Of a stretch of DNA of 64,000 bases, positions 23,801-38,700 are shown piece after piece. Location: assembly GCA_025642065.1 (NCBI GenBank), contig JAODUP010000127.1, positions 784,501 through 848,500 of the forward strand, written 5' to 3'. This DNA is from Paralvinella palmiformis (lineage: Eukaryota > Annelida > Polychaeta > Terebellida > Alvinellidae). Position numbers and translations under genes: made by a program. The notes beneath the pieces are model-generated. The model was given only the letters and a program-made list of their open reading frames with translations, had not been told where the DNA came from and did no database searches. Position 1 is the first letter of the stretch; each line of letters opens with the position of its first letter.

Positions 23801-26800
23801 GCTGGAAAATGTCATGTATAATTTGACCTGGTCAGAGCTATTACTCCCGGGCTATTATAGGCACCATATATAAAGCTGGTGGTGCCATGTTGACAATTAT
23901 TGCTGTTTCATTGCCTATGATGGTGACTGATGTGCCTTATCTGCTGAATAGAAATGGTCTGTTCCATTGTACAGTGCTGGGGGGGGGGGGTGTTCTTAGG
24001 ATATTCCAATTTTATTGCATCAGTACCTACTGTTCACACCTATGCTATGATGTGATTAGTCCACCATCAAATTTAACCAAATAAAGTTAGTTTGTACAGA
24101 GAAACATTAACTGATGATTCCCACTGGACAATAATAATTGTAATAATACCAGACATGATACTCATCAGCAATGACACTGATATCTTTGACTACAAAATCT
24201 ATTTATAGCCTTAACCAGCCAGTGTCATTATCATTTAAGAGTAATCTACAAATTTCGCAAGTGAACATGTGATATGCTCAATATGGAAGAGAATTTATCA
24301 TACATCGATATGAATTTTATTCTTTAAGTAGATTTCGTTTGTATTTTTATTTAGCTGGTTTTGATGTGTACTTGTAGTCTATTTTACTGGCGGTTATCCT
24401 TGAAATAAAATCCTCTCTAAGACGTCTCTATCCAAAATAATAAAATGGCTGAGTAGAAATAGTGCTGCTTGTTAGCCATTCTTAAGCTTAGAACAGTAAA
24501 TATTTCCTGCAGAATCATGGAAGCTGTTAACGTGCTGTGCTGGTTCTGTGTGTTGGATAATGTGGCACGCAGTACCGGCCTGAGTGTTCTCAACCAGACC
24601 TACTTGGCTAACCTGATTAGTCTAGTCAATGATTGGCATGCTGACCATCATGTGGGGTGAGCTATACAGTGAGAGAGAAACAATCAACAGTTGTCAACTT
24701 AAATAAGGCATGTGGGGCTATAGTTTATCTGTACTAAAGGCTGGTTTTTTAGTGTCTCATTTCTACAGCCAAAAGTACTGCATCTTGTCATCCAGTATTG
24801 CTCAGTAGGTCGTTTAAATGTGGTAGGTGCATTATTACAAGAGTGGCCTTTAACTGTCCAATAAGGAACAGTAGAGCCTGGCTTAAGATGCCAACAGTGA
24901 AACTAGTTCAGTTTGTCCTTGAATATAGGAGGTACTCTCTAGGAGATTCTGGTTTTTATCACTAGTACTTATCGCGTAATCTCTCTTGTGTTAATCGTGA
25001 CGGGTCTTATTCTATGGGAAACATGGAATAAATACTGGGAGGCATTTTATTCTGTGTTAGACTGAATTTATTGTAGTTTGAAATTAAATAGATTTGTTTC
25101 TTGTTAGTTCTGTTAGTAGAATAAGGCTAGTATTATTTTTATTGGGAGGTGTTTCTTAATCTTATAATAATAATAATAATAATAAACTTCTGTAGTGCCA
25201 ATATCCTTGAACAGAATCGAACTCAATGGTGCACTTAGTACATGGGGTTAAGCAATTTTATAGTCAATGTACAATAAGCTATGCTTCGACATTTGCTTTC
25301 AGTATCCTAATTCTTATTATATCTATATTTGTGTTTGTACTAGTACTTCTATAGTTTGAATGCTGTTTTAATTTAGGGTTGATTTCACTGGCAAATATTA
25401 TTGACTGTTCAGATTTCTTATTCGGTTTAAGATATATCTTACTGGGTTATTGGTGTATAGAAGATTTAAATGACTCCTACTATTGAAGGGCAAACAATTT
25501 AGTAAATCTTGATTATTATTAATTAATATTATACTATAGTATATATATTTAATTTATTATACTATAATATTAAATTATAATATTGACTGTTCAGATTTCT
25601 TATTGGGTTTAAGATATATCTTTCTGGGTTATTGGTGTATAGAACATTTGAACAGCTCCTACTATTAAGGGCAAACAATTTAGTAAATCTAGATTATTAT
25701 TAATTAATAAAGTACTATAGTATGTTGTACTCAATTAAAAAGCGTTGTTCTGTGAAGTGCATGTTTCATCATGGTATATGGATCTGTATTAGCAAAAAAA
25801 TGGTTAGATCCCAGTGAAACAAGCTGTTTCTTTGTGTCAATGTAGTTTTAACCCTGATGGTGAACTTTCAGCTAGTCACATGTCAAATCGGTGGCAACAG
25901 TTCCATTTCTCATTTTTGATGGTTGATAGAAATGTCATAACATTTCTAGCTATGTGCCAATTCAAAGAATAAAGCCTCAGCTCATATATATTAGGAGTTG
26001 TTAAGTCCTCAAGAGTGTCTCCTCATGTTGAATGGCAGAGCCGTCTCACTGAATTAGAGTGGGATGCTAAACATCCTTCATTTTTTAGGGACTATCTTGA
26101 TGGAATTTTAACTGCATCTTTTCACATCGTTACTTTGTGACTGGCAGGTCAACAGGTACTATCAGCCACTCCAGAACTTAAACAATGAAAATGTAAAAAA
26201 AATAACTGGTCAGTTGTGGCTAAGTACCTGTAAGAGGTAAATGATGATAGATGGTGCAGAAATATATTATAACACACTGATATGGACCTCATTCTCTTAT
26301 TAGAGCTGAACAGGCTGAGGATTACAGACCACAGCCTGGAATACATTGCATATAACATCAGCAGTGTATGCCAAACTACCAAGAATGTTTCCTTTCCTGA
26401 TAACTGAGCACCATAAAATGATAAATACTATTTTTGTATTAATTCGTATTTGGGATTTCCGTGCTCTTCAGGAAGTCAATGAAGAGATTTCAGAAGTGGG
26501 ACCGAATGGGGAAATTGAGGAGACTGTTTGACAACCCTAGCTAAGCAGTTCTAACTGATCACTGATGTTTTATAATATCCTTAGATGCCATGTTATAAAG
26601 AGGAGAGTCTACTAGTAATGAGTGCTGTAGTAATGGTTTTAGCAACCGAAAGAGAAATATAGCGAATTGTTTTCTTAAAATCTTGAAACATAGATGTAGC
26701 CTATTTTTCGATAAGAATAATGTAATATTTGACATAAGTGTTCTTAAGAATTTCCACTTGAATTATTTTTTATAAATTATGAATTGTTCTAGCATAGCTA

Positions 26801-28294
26801 GTGGTGTTTTCTCATAGTAGACAATTGAAAAATAACTTTGTTATATACCACAGTGACAGGCACCTTGTATTTTGAAAACAAATGTTTTGACTCATTTAAT
26901 CTGGTAAATAATATGATGGGTACATTATGATGTAGAGAGGAAATCTGTTGGTTATCAATAGTATAACAGATATTCATAGCATGCCTGTCTACATGAAGGC
27001 AAAGAACCATCTTAACAAGTGGATATACTGTAGTTTATGGTATTATTATAAAATATCTTGGTTCACACCACATTGGATAATGTTTATGTGTGTTTATTCA
27101 CAGAGACACACATGCATGCATTGCTTTCTTATGCTGAAGTTATTGAATGAAAGCCATCATGTATATCTGTTTTAATTTCTCCGGGTATTACACTGGAGAC
27201 TCAAAAATAACATTTACAGTTCAGTGATTATATCATTGCACTTAATTTTAGGTCAGTGTTTAATTCCATGTAATACCTGTGTTCATCAGCCATTTAATGG
27301 TTTATGCCAGATGTGACAAGGCTTAACAATCTGCTCACTCACTATAAGTGTTAAACTATCTATTTCAAATCAGATGTCATCAGTTACTGTGTGAGAGGCT
27401 AATTCATTAGCCTGTTACAGCCAGTTAATGGTGAATGTCTTATTTATAGCTGACAGTTATAGTCACACAATCCACAATAATATATTTGATCTGACTACAT
27501 ACTCATATCAAAGTAAAATGGTGAGTATATCAAAGGATTTTAATGGAGATTGTCTTACATTTTTGTCCAATACTCTATCACTGTGCCATCATGTTCCATA
27601 TAATTTGGTGACTTCATTAAAATATATGGATTTATCATGAATGTTAAGTTGATTATTTTATTGGCAAGTTTAACTTTTAAATTGAATGTAGTTACATATA
27701 TATATAGTGATGTGACTTGTAAGTTTGATCTGTGACTTCTTGAAATATCTAAATATATGCAGTTTATTATTTTGTTATTGATTGGATACAGCCGTCAAAA
27801 TAGATGGTAATGTGGGGAGTACATTCTTCTTTTAACAACCTTCTTAAAATTATAATTAGAAGCAAACTGCCCACATTTCTAAGATTCTTGTATGTAGAAT
27901 TGTACCTGAACAGTACTTGCCATATATTCAGACAGGAAGAGTCTGTTCCTGTCCCACATGTCTATAATCAAACCATTTTCCAAATATACTTCGGTACAAT
28001 GCATTATATGACATAGTTATCTTTTATCAAGATAAATTATCAATTTATGCCACTGGCTGATTGTCCAACAAGTGACTATAATATAGGTAATTTACACTAA
28101 TATGCATTGAGAGTCTCTTTTTACCAATATTTATTTTTACTAGGTTGCTCCTCAGCATTTGAAATATGTGCAGACCATGGCTTGTGGAGCTTGTTCAAAT
28201 GAACATGCATTTAAAGCTGTCTTCATGGCATACAGGGTAAGAATTGTTCTAGATGCTTATGAAGTATTTATTAATTCAGTGTTGAATGAGAATT

Positions 28295-28333
<39 letters not shown>

Positions 28334-31300
28334 CTCACTGTTAAATTTATGGTCTGTAAGTAAAATGTCAGTACTTAAATTTATGGAAGAAACATACTAG
28401 AAATATATATGAACTGATGACAGGTTAGTTTATGATTGTTTTAACAACATCTCATTTCAGATCAGTAGATGCATGTGATGTGTTGTGAGATATGATAAAT
28501 AGGTCACAAGATTTGGTAGTTATTGTGAAGTATTGTATTTAAGTGCCATTGCCGGTGTTGGGTGTTTCAGTAACATTCAGAATTATTTTTTGTGCAGTGA
28601 TCTATTCAGTTATAAATGAAAACTTGGTTAGATGATATAGAGGTCAACAAATAATGTTTACATCTTAGAAGAGAGTGTGTGACTATGAACTTCAGCCATA
28701 TTTTATTATTTCACACGCACTCACTAATCAGAGTATCTGTAAACAGTTTCTTTAGTTGATGTTGGCATATGCATGCATCAATTCTTACAGATATATCCGG
28801 TATCTAGTCTGGTGAATGCATTGCCATTTCACATTGTTGTACCGTAACCAAAACTAACAACATTAACAATGGAATACCAAATCAGCATCAACATTTAAGA
28901 GTCAACAACGCTAACCTAATGTTGTTGGGTTTTTCATTTTGATACAAAGTATGTTTCCCCAAAATTTCTATGATTAATAATTTATTGTAAAATTTGACTA
29001 ATGTATTTTCCTTCGGTTGAATCTCACACTAAAGTAGAATTGTTCAGAAGTTTTAGCTATTTCGTTCATGTTTGTTTCATTTCCCTAAAACAGAGGAAGC
29101 AGCGAGGTGGTGCAACACCAAGCAAAGAGGAACTGGAGAGTTGTCTTATGAACAGGGAGCCTGGATGTCCTTCACTTACTATTATGTCTTTTAATAATGC
29201 TTTCCATGGCAGGACAATGGGTGCGTTTTCTCTTGATGCTAATAATACTGTGTTTTTATCAACTTTTGTCAGGAGCCATTCGCCATTTAATTTTTTTCAC
29301 AAATGTTTACACTACTGAATGCACATCTACTGTATCAAATCTGATAACGTATTATCTGATTAATTGTTTGTGTTGTGAGCTGGCCTCTTTATTCTGATTA
29401 TATTACTAATAGTTAGAGGGGCTTTGTCCTGTCTTACTGGAAATATGGTTGAATAATTATTCAACCATATTTGCATATATGTACAAAGCACTGCTACTTC
29501 AAAAGTGAAGCATGAAATATTTTCCCCAAAATTAATTATGCACTAGTTCAGATTCAGTTAGATGCCCAAGTTATAATTTAAAATGTGATTTTATCATAAA
29601 TGTTAAATATGTGTTGGTGAAACATGTTTTCTTGTGGTGTTGAGAAGGAAACTTGGTACATTATGATCTCGATCCTAAATCATAATGTTGCTGTTTTCAT
29701 AGTTGGCTTTGAATAATGGCCAATTTAATTTTTAGCATAACACTTATTGAAGATTTGTGTGTATATATATATATATATATATCAGGGATCATTCTGGGTT
29801 AGCAGTCCAGTGTGCCTTTTGTGAGTGAAAAAAGTGTGCCCCTTTAAATTTTTTTGTGGCCGTTGCACATATCAACCTGGCTATAAAAGCACGTCTTCGT
29901 CAATTTTTCTGTGCCCCAATATTTCTTGTTTATGATGCATTGTTATAGTAACAGCAGTTCAAGTTCTGATTGGGTGAATGCTGCAGGAATCAGACAATAA
30001 TTACTGATAATCATCTTACTTCAATAACTTGCCTTTCTTGTTTGTTGTTGGATCAAAAGTGTTATCTATTCTCTTCAAGTGTATACTTAAATACCTACCT
30101 CCATGTCAATTAAATGAACTTATTATTTGTTTATTCATTAGGTTGCCTTATAACAACACACACAAAATGGTCTCATAAGTTAGATTTTCCCAGTGAGGAC
30201 TGGCCTATTGTAGACTTCCCTGCCATAAGATACCCCATGGATCAGCATGTTGCTGAGAACAGGAAGGAAGAGGAAAGATGTATACAACAGGTATGGGGCT
30301 TTATCCTGTACACTGAATGATCAGTCCCGAAGTCTGAACTGATAATGCTGCAAAAAATATATCCTCATAATACATTTTGGAATTTTGAAAATTATTTGAC
30401 ATTCACCCACAGTCAAACAATCTGGTATTATGTATTAAATCAAAAGTATACAGTAAATATCTGTATTATAAAATAATTCATGATACGTTACTATTTGTAT
30501 GTGTAACTTCCACGCAGGTTTAGACCAATGCAGTTGTTATGTATAGTACAGGTTTATTTTCAACCATCTGCATTAACGTGTCATACAACAAGCCGCAACA
30601 ATAAAAACAAAAAAGAAGACCCTGTAACAAATAAAACACAATCTTAGATTAATTACAAACATTTATATTATAATTGATAGCATATTTGAACTGATAATCA
30701 GCACTGATGGAAGGACTTTTTCAGTAATTGAGTTTCGGTGTAAATCTTTCAGGTTTTTTATCAATAATCAAATAGAATTAAAATATAGATTATTATTTAT
30801 AATTTTTTTACTATTCACCAACCCTCCTACCATACTTGGCTATTTTGTGTTCAGAAATAGATTATTTTTAATAAATCAGTTATGCAGAAGTATTAACCCA
30901 GTGGATAAAATATGAATATATGTATGATTTAATATGAAGTTTCTTTTACTTATATCACAGATAAGAGAAACGATTGAGCAGTACAATGCCAAAGGAAAGC
31001 ATGTAGCAGGGATGATAATTGAACCAATACAAGGTGAAGGCGGTGATAACTACGCATCAGCCCAGTTCTTTGTAGACTTACAGGCCACACTAAAGGAGGT
31101 ATGTCCTTTTTTATATTCTGATTAAATGTAATATAAAACACTTGATAGAGCTTTCTTCCCGGTACCATTCCAAGCCACTTTATCAAATGATAAATGAATT
31201 GTAAATGGTTTATGGTGTTATGGCTCCTTGTATTATCTGTTAATGGGTTCTACACTTTTGGTTCAGCCAGTAAGAAAGCATTGTCTCCAATTCATTTACC

Positions 31301-32254
31301 GGTAATCCTTGTTTATTTGATGTTTTATGGCTGCTTTTGTGCACTTGGTAGGCTAAATGGGCCGAGCAACATCCAAGGGTAATGAAGGGAAGTCAAAGTT
31401 GAAACAACCTTCAGATATGCCAACGTCGAGATTTGAACACGGGTGGTAGTGATGTGTGATCGAACACACTACCGCTAGACCACGGAGGCACCCCCTTGTT
31501 TATCATGCAACATTCTGTAATTTAACAGCTGTAAGAGATCTGATTATTATTGTTGTTGTTATTTTATAATTGTGTATAATGCTTATCCGTGGTTTACCAC
31601 CGTGTTCGAATCTCAGAATGGGCATATCTGAAAGTTGTTTCATCTTTGACTTCGCTTCATAATTTTATTACCTTTGGAGGTTGCTCGGCCCATTTAGCCT
31701 ACCATGTGCACAAAAGTGGCCATAAAACATCAATCCATGTGCAAAGTGACTGTTGGTATGATGTGGGAAGAGTAGGATGAATCATGAAGTAAAACTTGAC
31801 ATGTCGCTATCTTTAGTAGTCACTGCTAGATTATTTTGTATCCTCATAGAGTATTTGATGTCCATTCCAGCATTAAAACTCTAAATTGCTTGCAATACGC
31901 TATACAATTACACCATATGAAGTGTTAATTTTCATTTTGAAAATTAGCAAAAACATTTTCTGTTGTGTCACTATTCTCATTAGGAGCCTGGAGAGTGCTC
32001 CTAGCATTAGTGTTGTGTCGTCATCACATGACTAGTGATATTCTGTACACTCTATGATTTACTTAGCTAGTTTTTAGTTATAATAAATGATGATGATGAT
32101 GACAATAATTATTATTATAATGATTTTTATGGTTTCTATATTTCTATAGCACTTTAATCAGGATTTATTGTAAGGCAGTTGACATTGAAAACAGATGAAA
32201 TATGTTGTATTTGACATAACACAAAACTTTCAACATAATTACACACACACACAC

Positions 32255-32300
<46 letters not shown>

Positions 32301-34293
32301 AGGTTAAAATAGCAAGAAAGGAAGAATATTATGGATATGCTAATTTATTCCCTAATTATTTATATGGATAGCATACATCTCATTTGATACAGAGGTGATA
32401 TAATTATATGGGAAACACTGGTTACTCTGCTAATAGTATATTTATTTTAATGTTTTCTTTATGTGACCATTATCCATCTTTCAGTATGGTACGTACATGA
32501 TTTTGGATGAAGTACAGACAGGAGGCGGTGCCACTGGACAAATGTGGTTCCATGAGACTTGGAACCTTCCAAGTCCGCCAGACATTGTGACATTTAGCAA
32601 GAAGATGCTTACAGGAGGATTCTATCATACCGAGGAGATGCTGGCAACTGAGGTCCGTTATCATAAGTAGCATGATATATACATGATTCATTGCAATACC
32701 AAATCTAAATCAGCTAAATCTATGGCTGTTTTCATGTTATATTTAATAACAATTGATGTAGGAAGTGGCTAAGTTTTTGTTGTTACCATTTGTGATGCTC
32801 TATACATTTACTAAGTCATGTTTCAGGCAGTGATATACTGACAGAATTTTGCATCACCAAATTGGTATTCTGATTTTATCAAAAGAAATTCATTGGTTGT
32901 ATGGTCCTAATAACTATGATATTTGAGAATTTGCACATGATAGCACAGTCGTATGATTTTTTGTCGCAACCACCTCGAAATTCTAGCTCTGGCTTGGCTA
33001 CCATAATGAAGCATAGAGAATTTCCGCTTCATCATCTATTAAATGCAACAACAACAGTTGTATTGATAAAAACAGTCTAAGTGTTTTGGTACAATATCCC
33101 ATCTAGATTAATTAGCAGAGCAAGTAATAACAAATATTCCCAACAAACGCCAATAAAATAATCTTGAATTGTAATTTGCTATGAAGATAACTAGATAATC
33201 AGATAAATTCAGAGATTCACGATAGCTTGGATACCATATTTTAATATGGATGCCAGCTTATTTTAAAGTAGAAGTGGCTATTTGAAAGAATGATTACTTT
33301 ATTAAATATAGATTGATCCAACTTTGGGACCTGGCTGAAAGTTGGCATTGTGGTGGGGTGGTATTAGAGTGGGGGAGGTGATTTTGAGGTATTTGTTTTG
33401 GTAACGGTTGTTTTTCCAAGTGGATTAATTTAAAGTTGGCTCCATTTGTAGTCGTAATAGCCACCTCGCTCATTGTATAGCAGAGGAAACCCCGAACAGG
33501 ACAGATTGGTGGCATTATATAATGTTTTTTTCAGTGATGAATTGCGAATTAAAGTCAATGGTGGCTTCATATAACTTGTGGCTTCTACTTTATACATCTC
33601 TTGGTCAGGTGGTTTATTACATGTGACTTTTGATCCTGTGTTAACCCTAACCATCACTTTATTTAATCTATCACCGATCGCCTGATCAACACTCATGATC
33701 ACCACCTATGACCCTGACAGTGACAACTTGTCAATCAATTCACACATACACATTCCAGCCAATCATTGAACTATTCTCATTATATAACTGAAAGTATTGA
33801 CCAATGAGCCACACTATACACCACTGACTTAAAAGCATTGGTGCATTTATTTGATATATTGTGACATGATTTTCACAGAAACATTTCATGGTCAGTGTAT
33901 GGCGATAATAGCAGGAGTATTTATATGACAATGTATCCTATTTGTATTGTATAAGCATTGGTAGTGGCTGAACGGGGGGGGCAGGTAAAGGGGACTTATT
34001 ATGGCAGGAAATTGGGTCCTTATCAAAGGTTGGCGCTAGGGTGGCAGAAGGTAATAATAATATATATATATATATACACACACAATACAACATTGAAAAG
34101 AAGAACATGACAAGGATGATTCTTATTTATTTATATATTTTCCTGTGAATTTCACAGAAATGATATTCAATATATATCTTGAAATATATGTCTTGACTAT
34201 TAGTTCTGGAATACAGGGACATCAACAAAGTTATATAGTGTTACTATCTCATATATACAATGCTGAGTATAAAATAATTATGCATTCCCCTCA

Positions 34294-34330
<37 letters not shown>

Positions 34331-35675
34331 ACAGTGTGTGATATATATTTTTGAACATTTCAGGAATACATGGATTTAAGCATAATTTAAGTACCTCATT
34401 TATAAAACACTCTTGAAAAATATTAGTCGGATCCTTCCTTAGGATACAGCAAATTGGTTGACTGTGCTGTGTTTGTGATTTCAACAATATTAAATGTAGG
34501 GCTATAGCAAATGACATAATTTAGAATTATGTAAATATTTAATATAATTATCCTCTAAATCATTCCATAGTTAAACATCGTTGAAACTTAAATACTAGCT
34601 AGCTACATCTTTGGCCAAAACACTAACTAAATCCCATTCAAATCAGTCTCTACCTGTTAGAAATACCTCTCTGTTGAGTATAAACCCAGATCTAGTCTAG
34701 AGCTAGTGTTAATGATTAAAAACAAACATAATATTTAAGACATTTTCTGTCACTTTTCAGATCCTTTATTATTTTCTGGTTGATATATAATTAATAATAT
34801 TCCTAAATTGAAATATCACAAAATGTAAAGCTAACTTCACCTCAGTATGAGTTCCCTTTTTGTAAAACAACTAGAATTGTTAATCTGGTTTCAAAAGTAT
34901 TTCCTCAAATTTTATTTTTATATTTGTGACAAGAAAATATCATTGTGCAATATAATGATTTCTACAAGATATAGCCAACATATTTATATCCATCATCCTA
35001 AGTTAAAAATTCATTTACTTTATCAGCCAGTAATTTAATAATGTGGGCTTTCAACATTTATATCAGTAACAATTTAGCTATTTATGTATCATTCTTTTAA
35101 TTGTTTGTGCTCATTTCATTGGCAACTTATTAACCTTGACCTAAACCACAGGCTAGAAACAAAAAAAAAGGTTATATAACATAAAATTTTAAACGATGCT
35201 CTCAGGATGCTAAAATATATGGAACTATTAGCCATTTATTAGCAAGTTAGCTTCCAGATATAATATGAGATTAATTTATCAGTAAATCACATGATCAACA
35301 ATTAATCTACAAAATATGTTAACAATAACAGTCCCTGTTCAAAATTCATGACATTATATTTGTAATGCCACCATATCAGCCATTGTCATTTCTATTTTAA
35401 TACTTACTTGATGAATGATCTATCATTTGAGTATATGATATATAGATAATGGAATGTGAATGTTGACTTCAAGTGGTGTCAGTGGTAAATACATCAACAG
35501 GAGAAGGATTATCCTTGGCTGATGTTTAGAACATCTCAACTACTTCCCTCTGACTCGCTCTTTGGCTTGTTTTATATTTTTCTTTAGAATTGTACTCCTA
35601 TGAAATGTGTTCATGGACCATTTTATTTAACTTTATGGGAGAAACAGTCTAGAGCTATTCTGGCCTATAACTGAA

Positions 35676-35714
<39 letters not shown>

Positions 35715-38700
35715 TTTATAGGCTTGTTGTATTACAGTAGAAAAATTAATGTATCAATATTTGACAATTTGTTGTGTGAAAAACTAATATTACTAAATAA
35801 ATTAGTATTGTTGTCTAAGTATTTTATGTTAAATAAAATAATAAAATTTAATCTTTTTTACGCTTCCTTCCTACTGACATTTTGTGGTAATGCCAGTTTA
35901 ATTTGGTTCAGTGTGATGTTTTGTAAAATATTTACGCACTATTTTTATTATCCGTTTTTAGGGTTATAGAATCTTCAATACCTGGTTCGGTGACCCATCT
36001 AAGATTGTATTCTTGGAGACCCTGGTCGCTGTGATAAAAGAGCAAGGGCTTCTGGAGCAAGTAAAAACTGTTGGCAGTCATCTATTCAAGGGCATGAGAC
36101 AGCTACAGGTATAGCTTGATGTTAATAAACTTCCTACACTGGCTGGTATATCTCCTGGAGAATGTTAGAGATATACACATCATTTACATCTGTGTATGTT
36201 TGTTGTATTATAGGTTGTGTGTATTAAGATATTTATGGGAAGTTTATGTGGGATAATCCTGATTGAGAGAAGCAATTTGGAAATGAAGATAAACATTTTA
36301 TGATTCTATGTGGTTTTTTTTTGTCTAATTATTATTATTTTTTCTTTATAAACTTTTGTTAACCTGTAAAGTCATAATTCCTGATTATTATGTTTTACAT
36401 TTGTGCAATATTAGGGTTCGCACAGGTCCTTGAAAACCTGGAATTTGAAAATTTGGATTCCAGGCCTGGAAAGTCCTGGAATTTGGACATATAGATCTAT
36501 ATTTCTAATCATAAGTGTACAGGAATTTAGTCGTTACACTTCTTCTGAAATATGGGTGTATCTTTGGGTGTTAAAAGTTTGTGAATTCATTGAAAAGGTC
36601 CTTGAATTTGACATTGGAAGGTCCTGGAAAGTCCTGGAATCTGAGATGTGAAAATAGGTTTTTTAATGGATATTTATATATGATATTATTCACATACCTA
36701 ATAAACATATCCATATTGCCCTTCAATAGCCCCAAAAAGTTTTAGGTTAATTGATCTAAAGGTGGAGGATAATTACAAGTAATAAGTAGAATATTTTGGG
36801 GTTTATGGTAAAGTCAGGAAGTACAGAATATATCTATTTTTATCTAATGTGTATTTTACCGAAGATACAAGCTAATATAATACAATATGTGTGAATACTC
36901 CCTTGTCGCTATTGTTTGTGTGCTGTACTGTATACCTCCAGAGTGTAGAATCAAAACCCACTGTTACCTGTGTTGGCAGGCATTACGATGGCACAGTAGT
37001 TGAAGTACTTTGCTGCAAAACTCTATGTTGTGAGTTCGAATCTGACTCATGTTTGTGTTTGTTGGATTATTTCCCTTGATTGAGATGCCCCTCAGCTAGG
37101 TGTCCCAGGTGTGACCAGCACTGGGGCTAAAGAACTGAACATAGCCTATGTTAGTGGAATATTTAATATGATCACCACATGTACCGTACAGTGAGTTACA
37201 TTACATCCACGTGTTTTTTATGCTACCCGTGGTCTAGTTGGCAGCGCATTTGACCACAGATCATTTCCACCCAAGTTCGAATCTCGGCCTGGGCATATCT
37301 GAAGGATGTTTCATCTTTGACTTCGCTTCTTTACACAGATTATGTGTGGTTTATTTTGGTCCTTTGGAGGAATACACGACTAATCTGTTTAGTTAGGTGG
37401 TGGTTTCTGGGTTGTAACTGGTTTCATAAAAAGGAGCGAGTTAAAACTTATCGAAGGAGTCATTTCCCTATCAACAACACGTGTATGACTATATTATCAC
37501 TCGCATCTGTCATGGCCCTTCGTTAAGCCTGGGTGGCCACTAGGTTATATTCTTTTATGCTTTTTATTGCTTAGTTTTAAGTTTATTACTATGCCATGGA
37601 TTGAAAAGCCGTACTCTGTACAAAAATATTACAATCTGAAACATTTTTTTTAGCTCAAATTCATTGAGTATATTTTATCTTTGTGCTTGATTATTTAATA
37701 ACTTAAATGTTTGAAATTGTTTGTCTGAAATACTCCAGAGCAAAAAAGTAGATCATTTAACAGCATAAGAAGTGTAGTGTTAATAAATCTCCTCATTCAT
37801 CAGGCAGAGTTTACTGACCAGCTGAGCAGTACTCGTGGTCAAGGTGCAATACTGGCTGTAGACGGAAGAGATCCAACACACAGAGATAAACTTCTTAATG
37901 GACTCCGATGCAAAGGTAATTAGTCTCGTGACGTTCGTACAATTGTTTTTCGTCAAGATTCAAATAACTGCAGTGTAGTTACAATTACATCCGCTACAGT
38001 AAACAATCAAAACATTTATTTTTAAAATTTATTTGCTATAATTTAATTGATTTCTCCATATTGAAATAAACTCTTGGTAAATTGTCCAACTTGATCAACA
38101 GTCACTCTTAAAGGGATAGTCCACCCTCAGAAAAAATTTGAGGACTAATACAGCTATACTCACAACTATCATAAATAATGTCAAAATGTGTAAACGATCA
38201 CCCACATATTAAATAATCCAGTTCAAAGTGTTAATTAATCGACTTTTAATGGCCTGTGGGCACCGCCATTTTGAAGCTAGACAGAGACTGGAAGCTCCTG
38301 AATGCTGACGTCACTTCAGTGCATCCTGTTGACCTGAAGTCAGTAGAGCCCATACAAAAGCATGTAAACAAGTGTAAGCAAAGAATTATTCCAGAACAAT
38401 AACTGCGTTATTAAAATTACATCATGGATGACATACAACCACATCAGTTTGAGCCAGAAGGAACCTGACAAGAGGAAAATGATTAAAAATGGCTCAGATT
38501 TTAACACTCAAGAGAAACTATAATCCACGTCAGTCTAGAGATCGCCGATGTGACGTCAGAGCATTTCAGTTTGCTCCTTCCCACCTTCAAATCTGGCTTC
38601 CGATGCAGCCGTAATGGCGGCCCTCCAGTAATTTGAATTATTTCCCTATATCTATGATATAAGGTATATTTTGTACTTATGTAGAATTTTTGGTTACTGT

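Noticed and set aside
24469..24660. 63-residue frame in ABAT intron 5
   Set aside because: No domain and no consistent splice sites; likely chance.
26346..26531. Frame ending [19 protein letters not shown]
   Set aside because: The acidic end looks coding-like and follows an AG, but no partner exon or family match was found; too weak to list.
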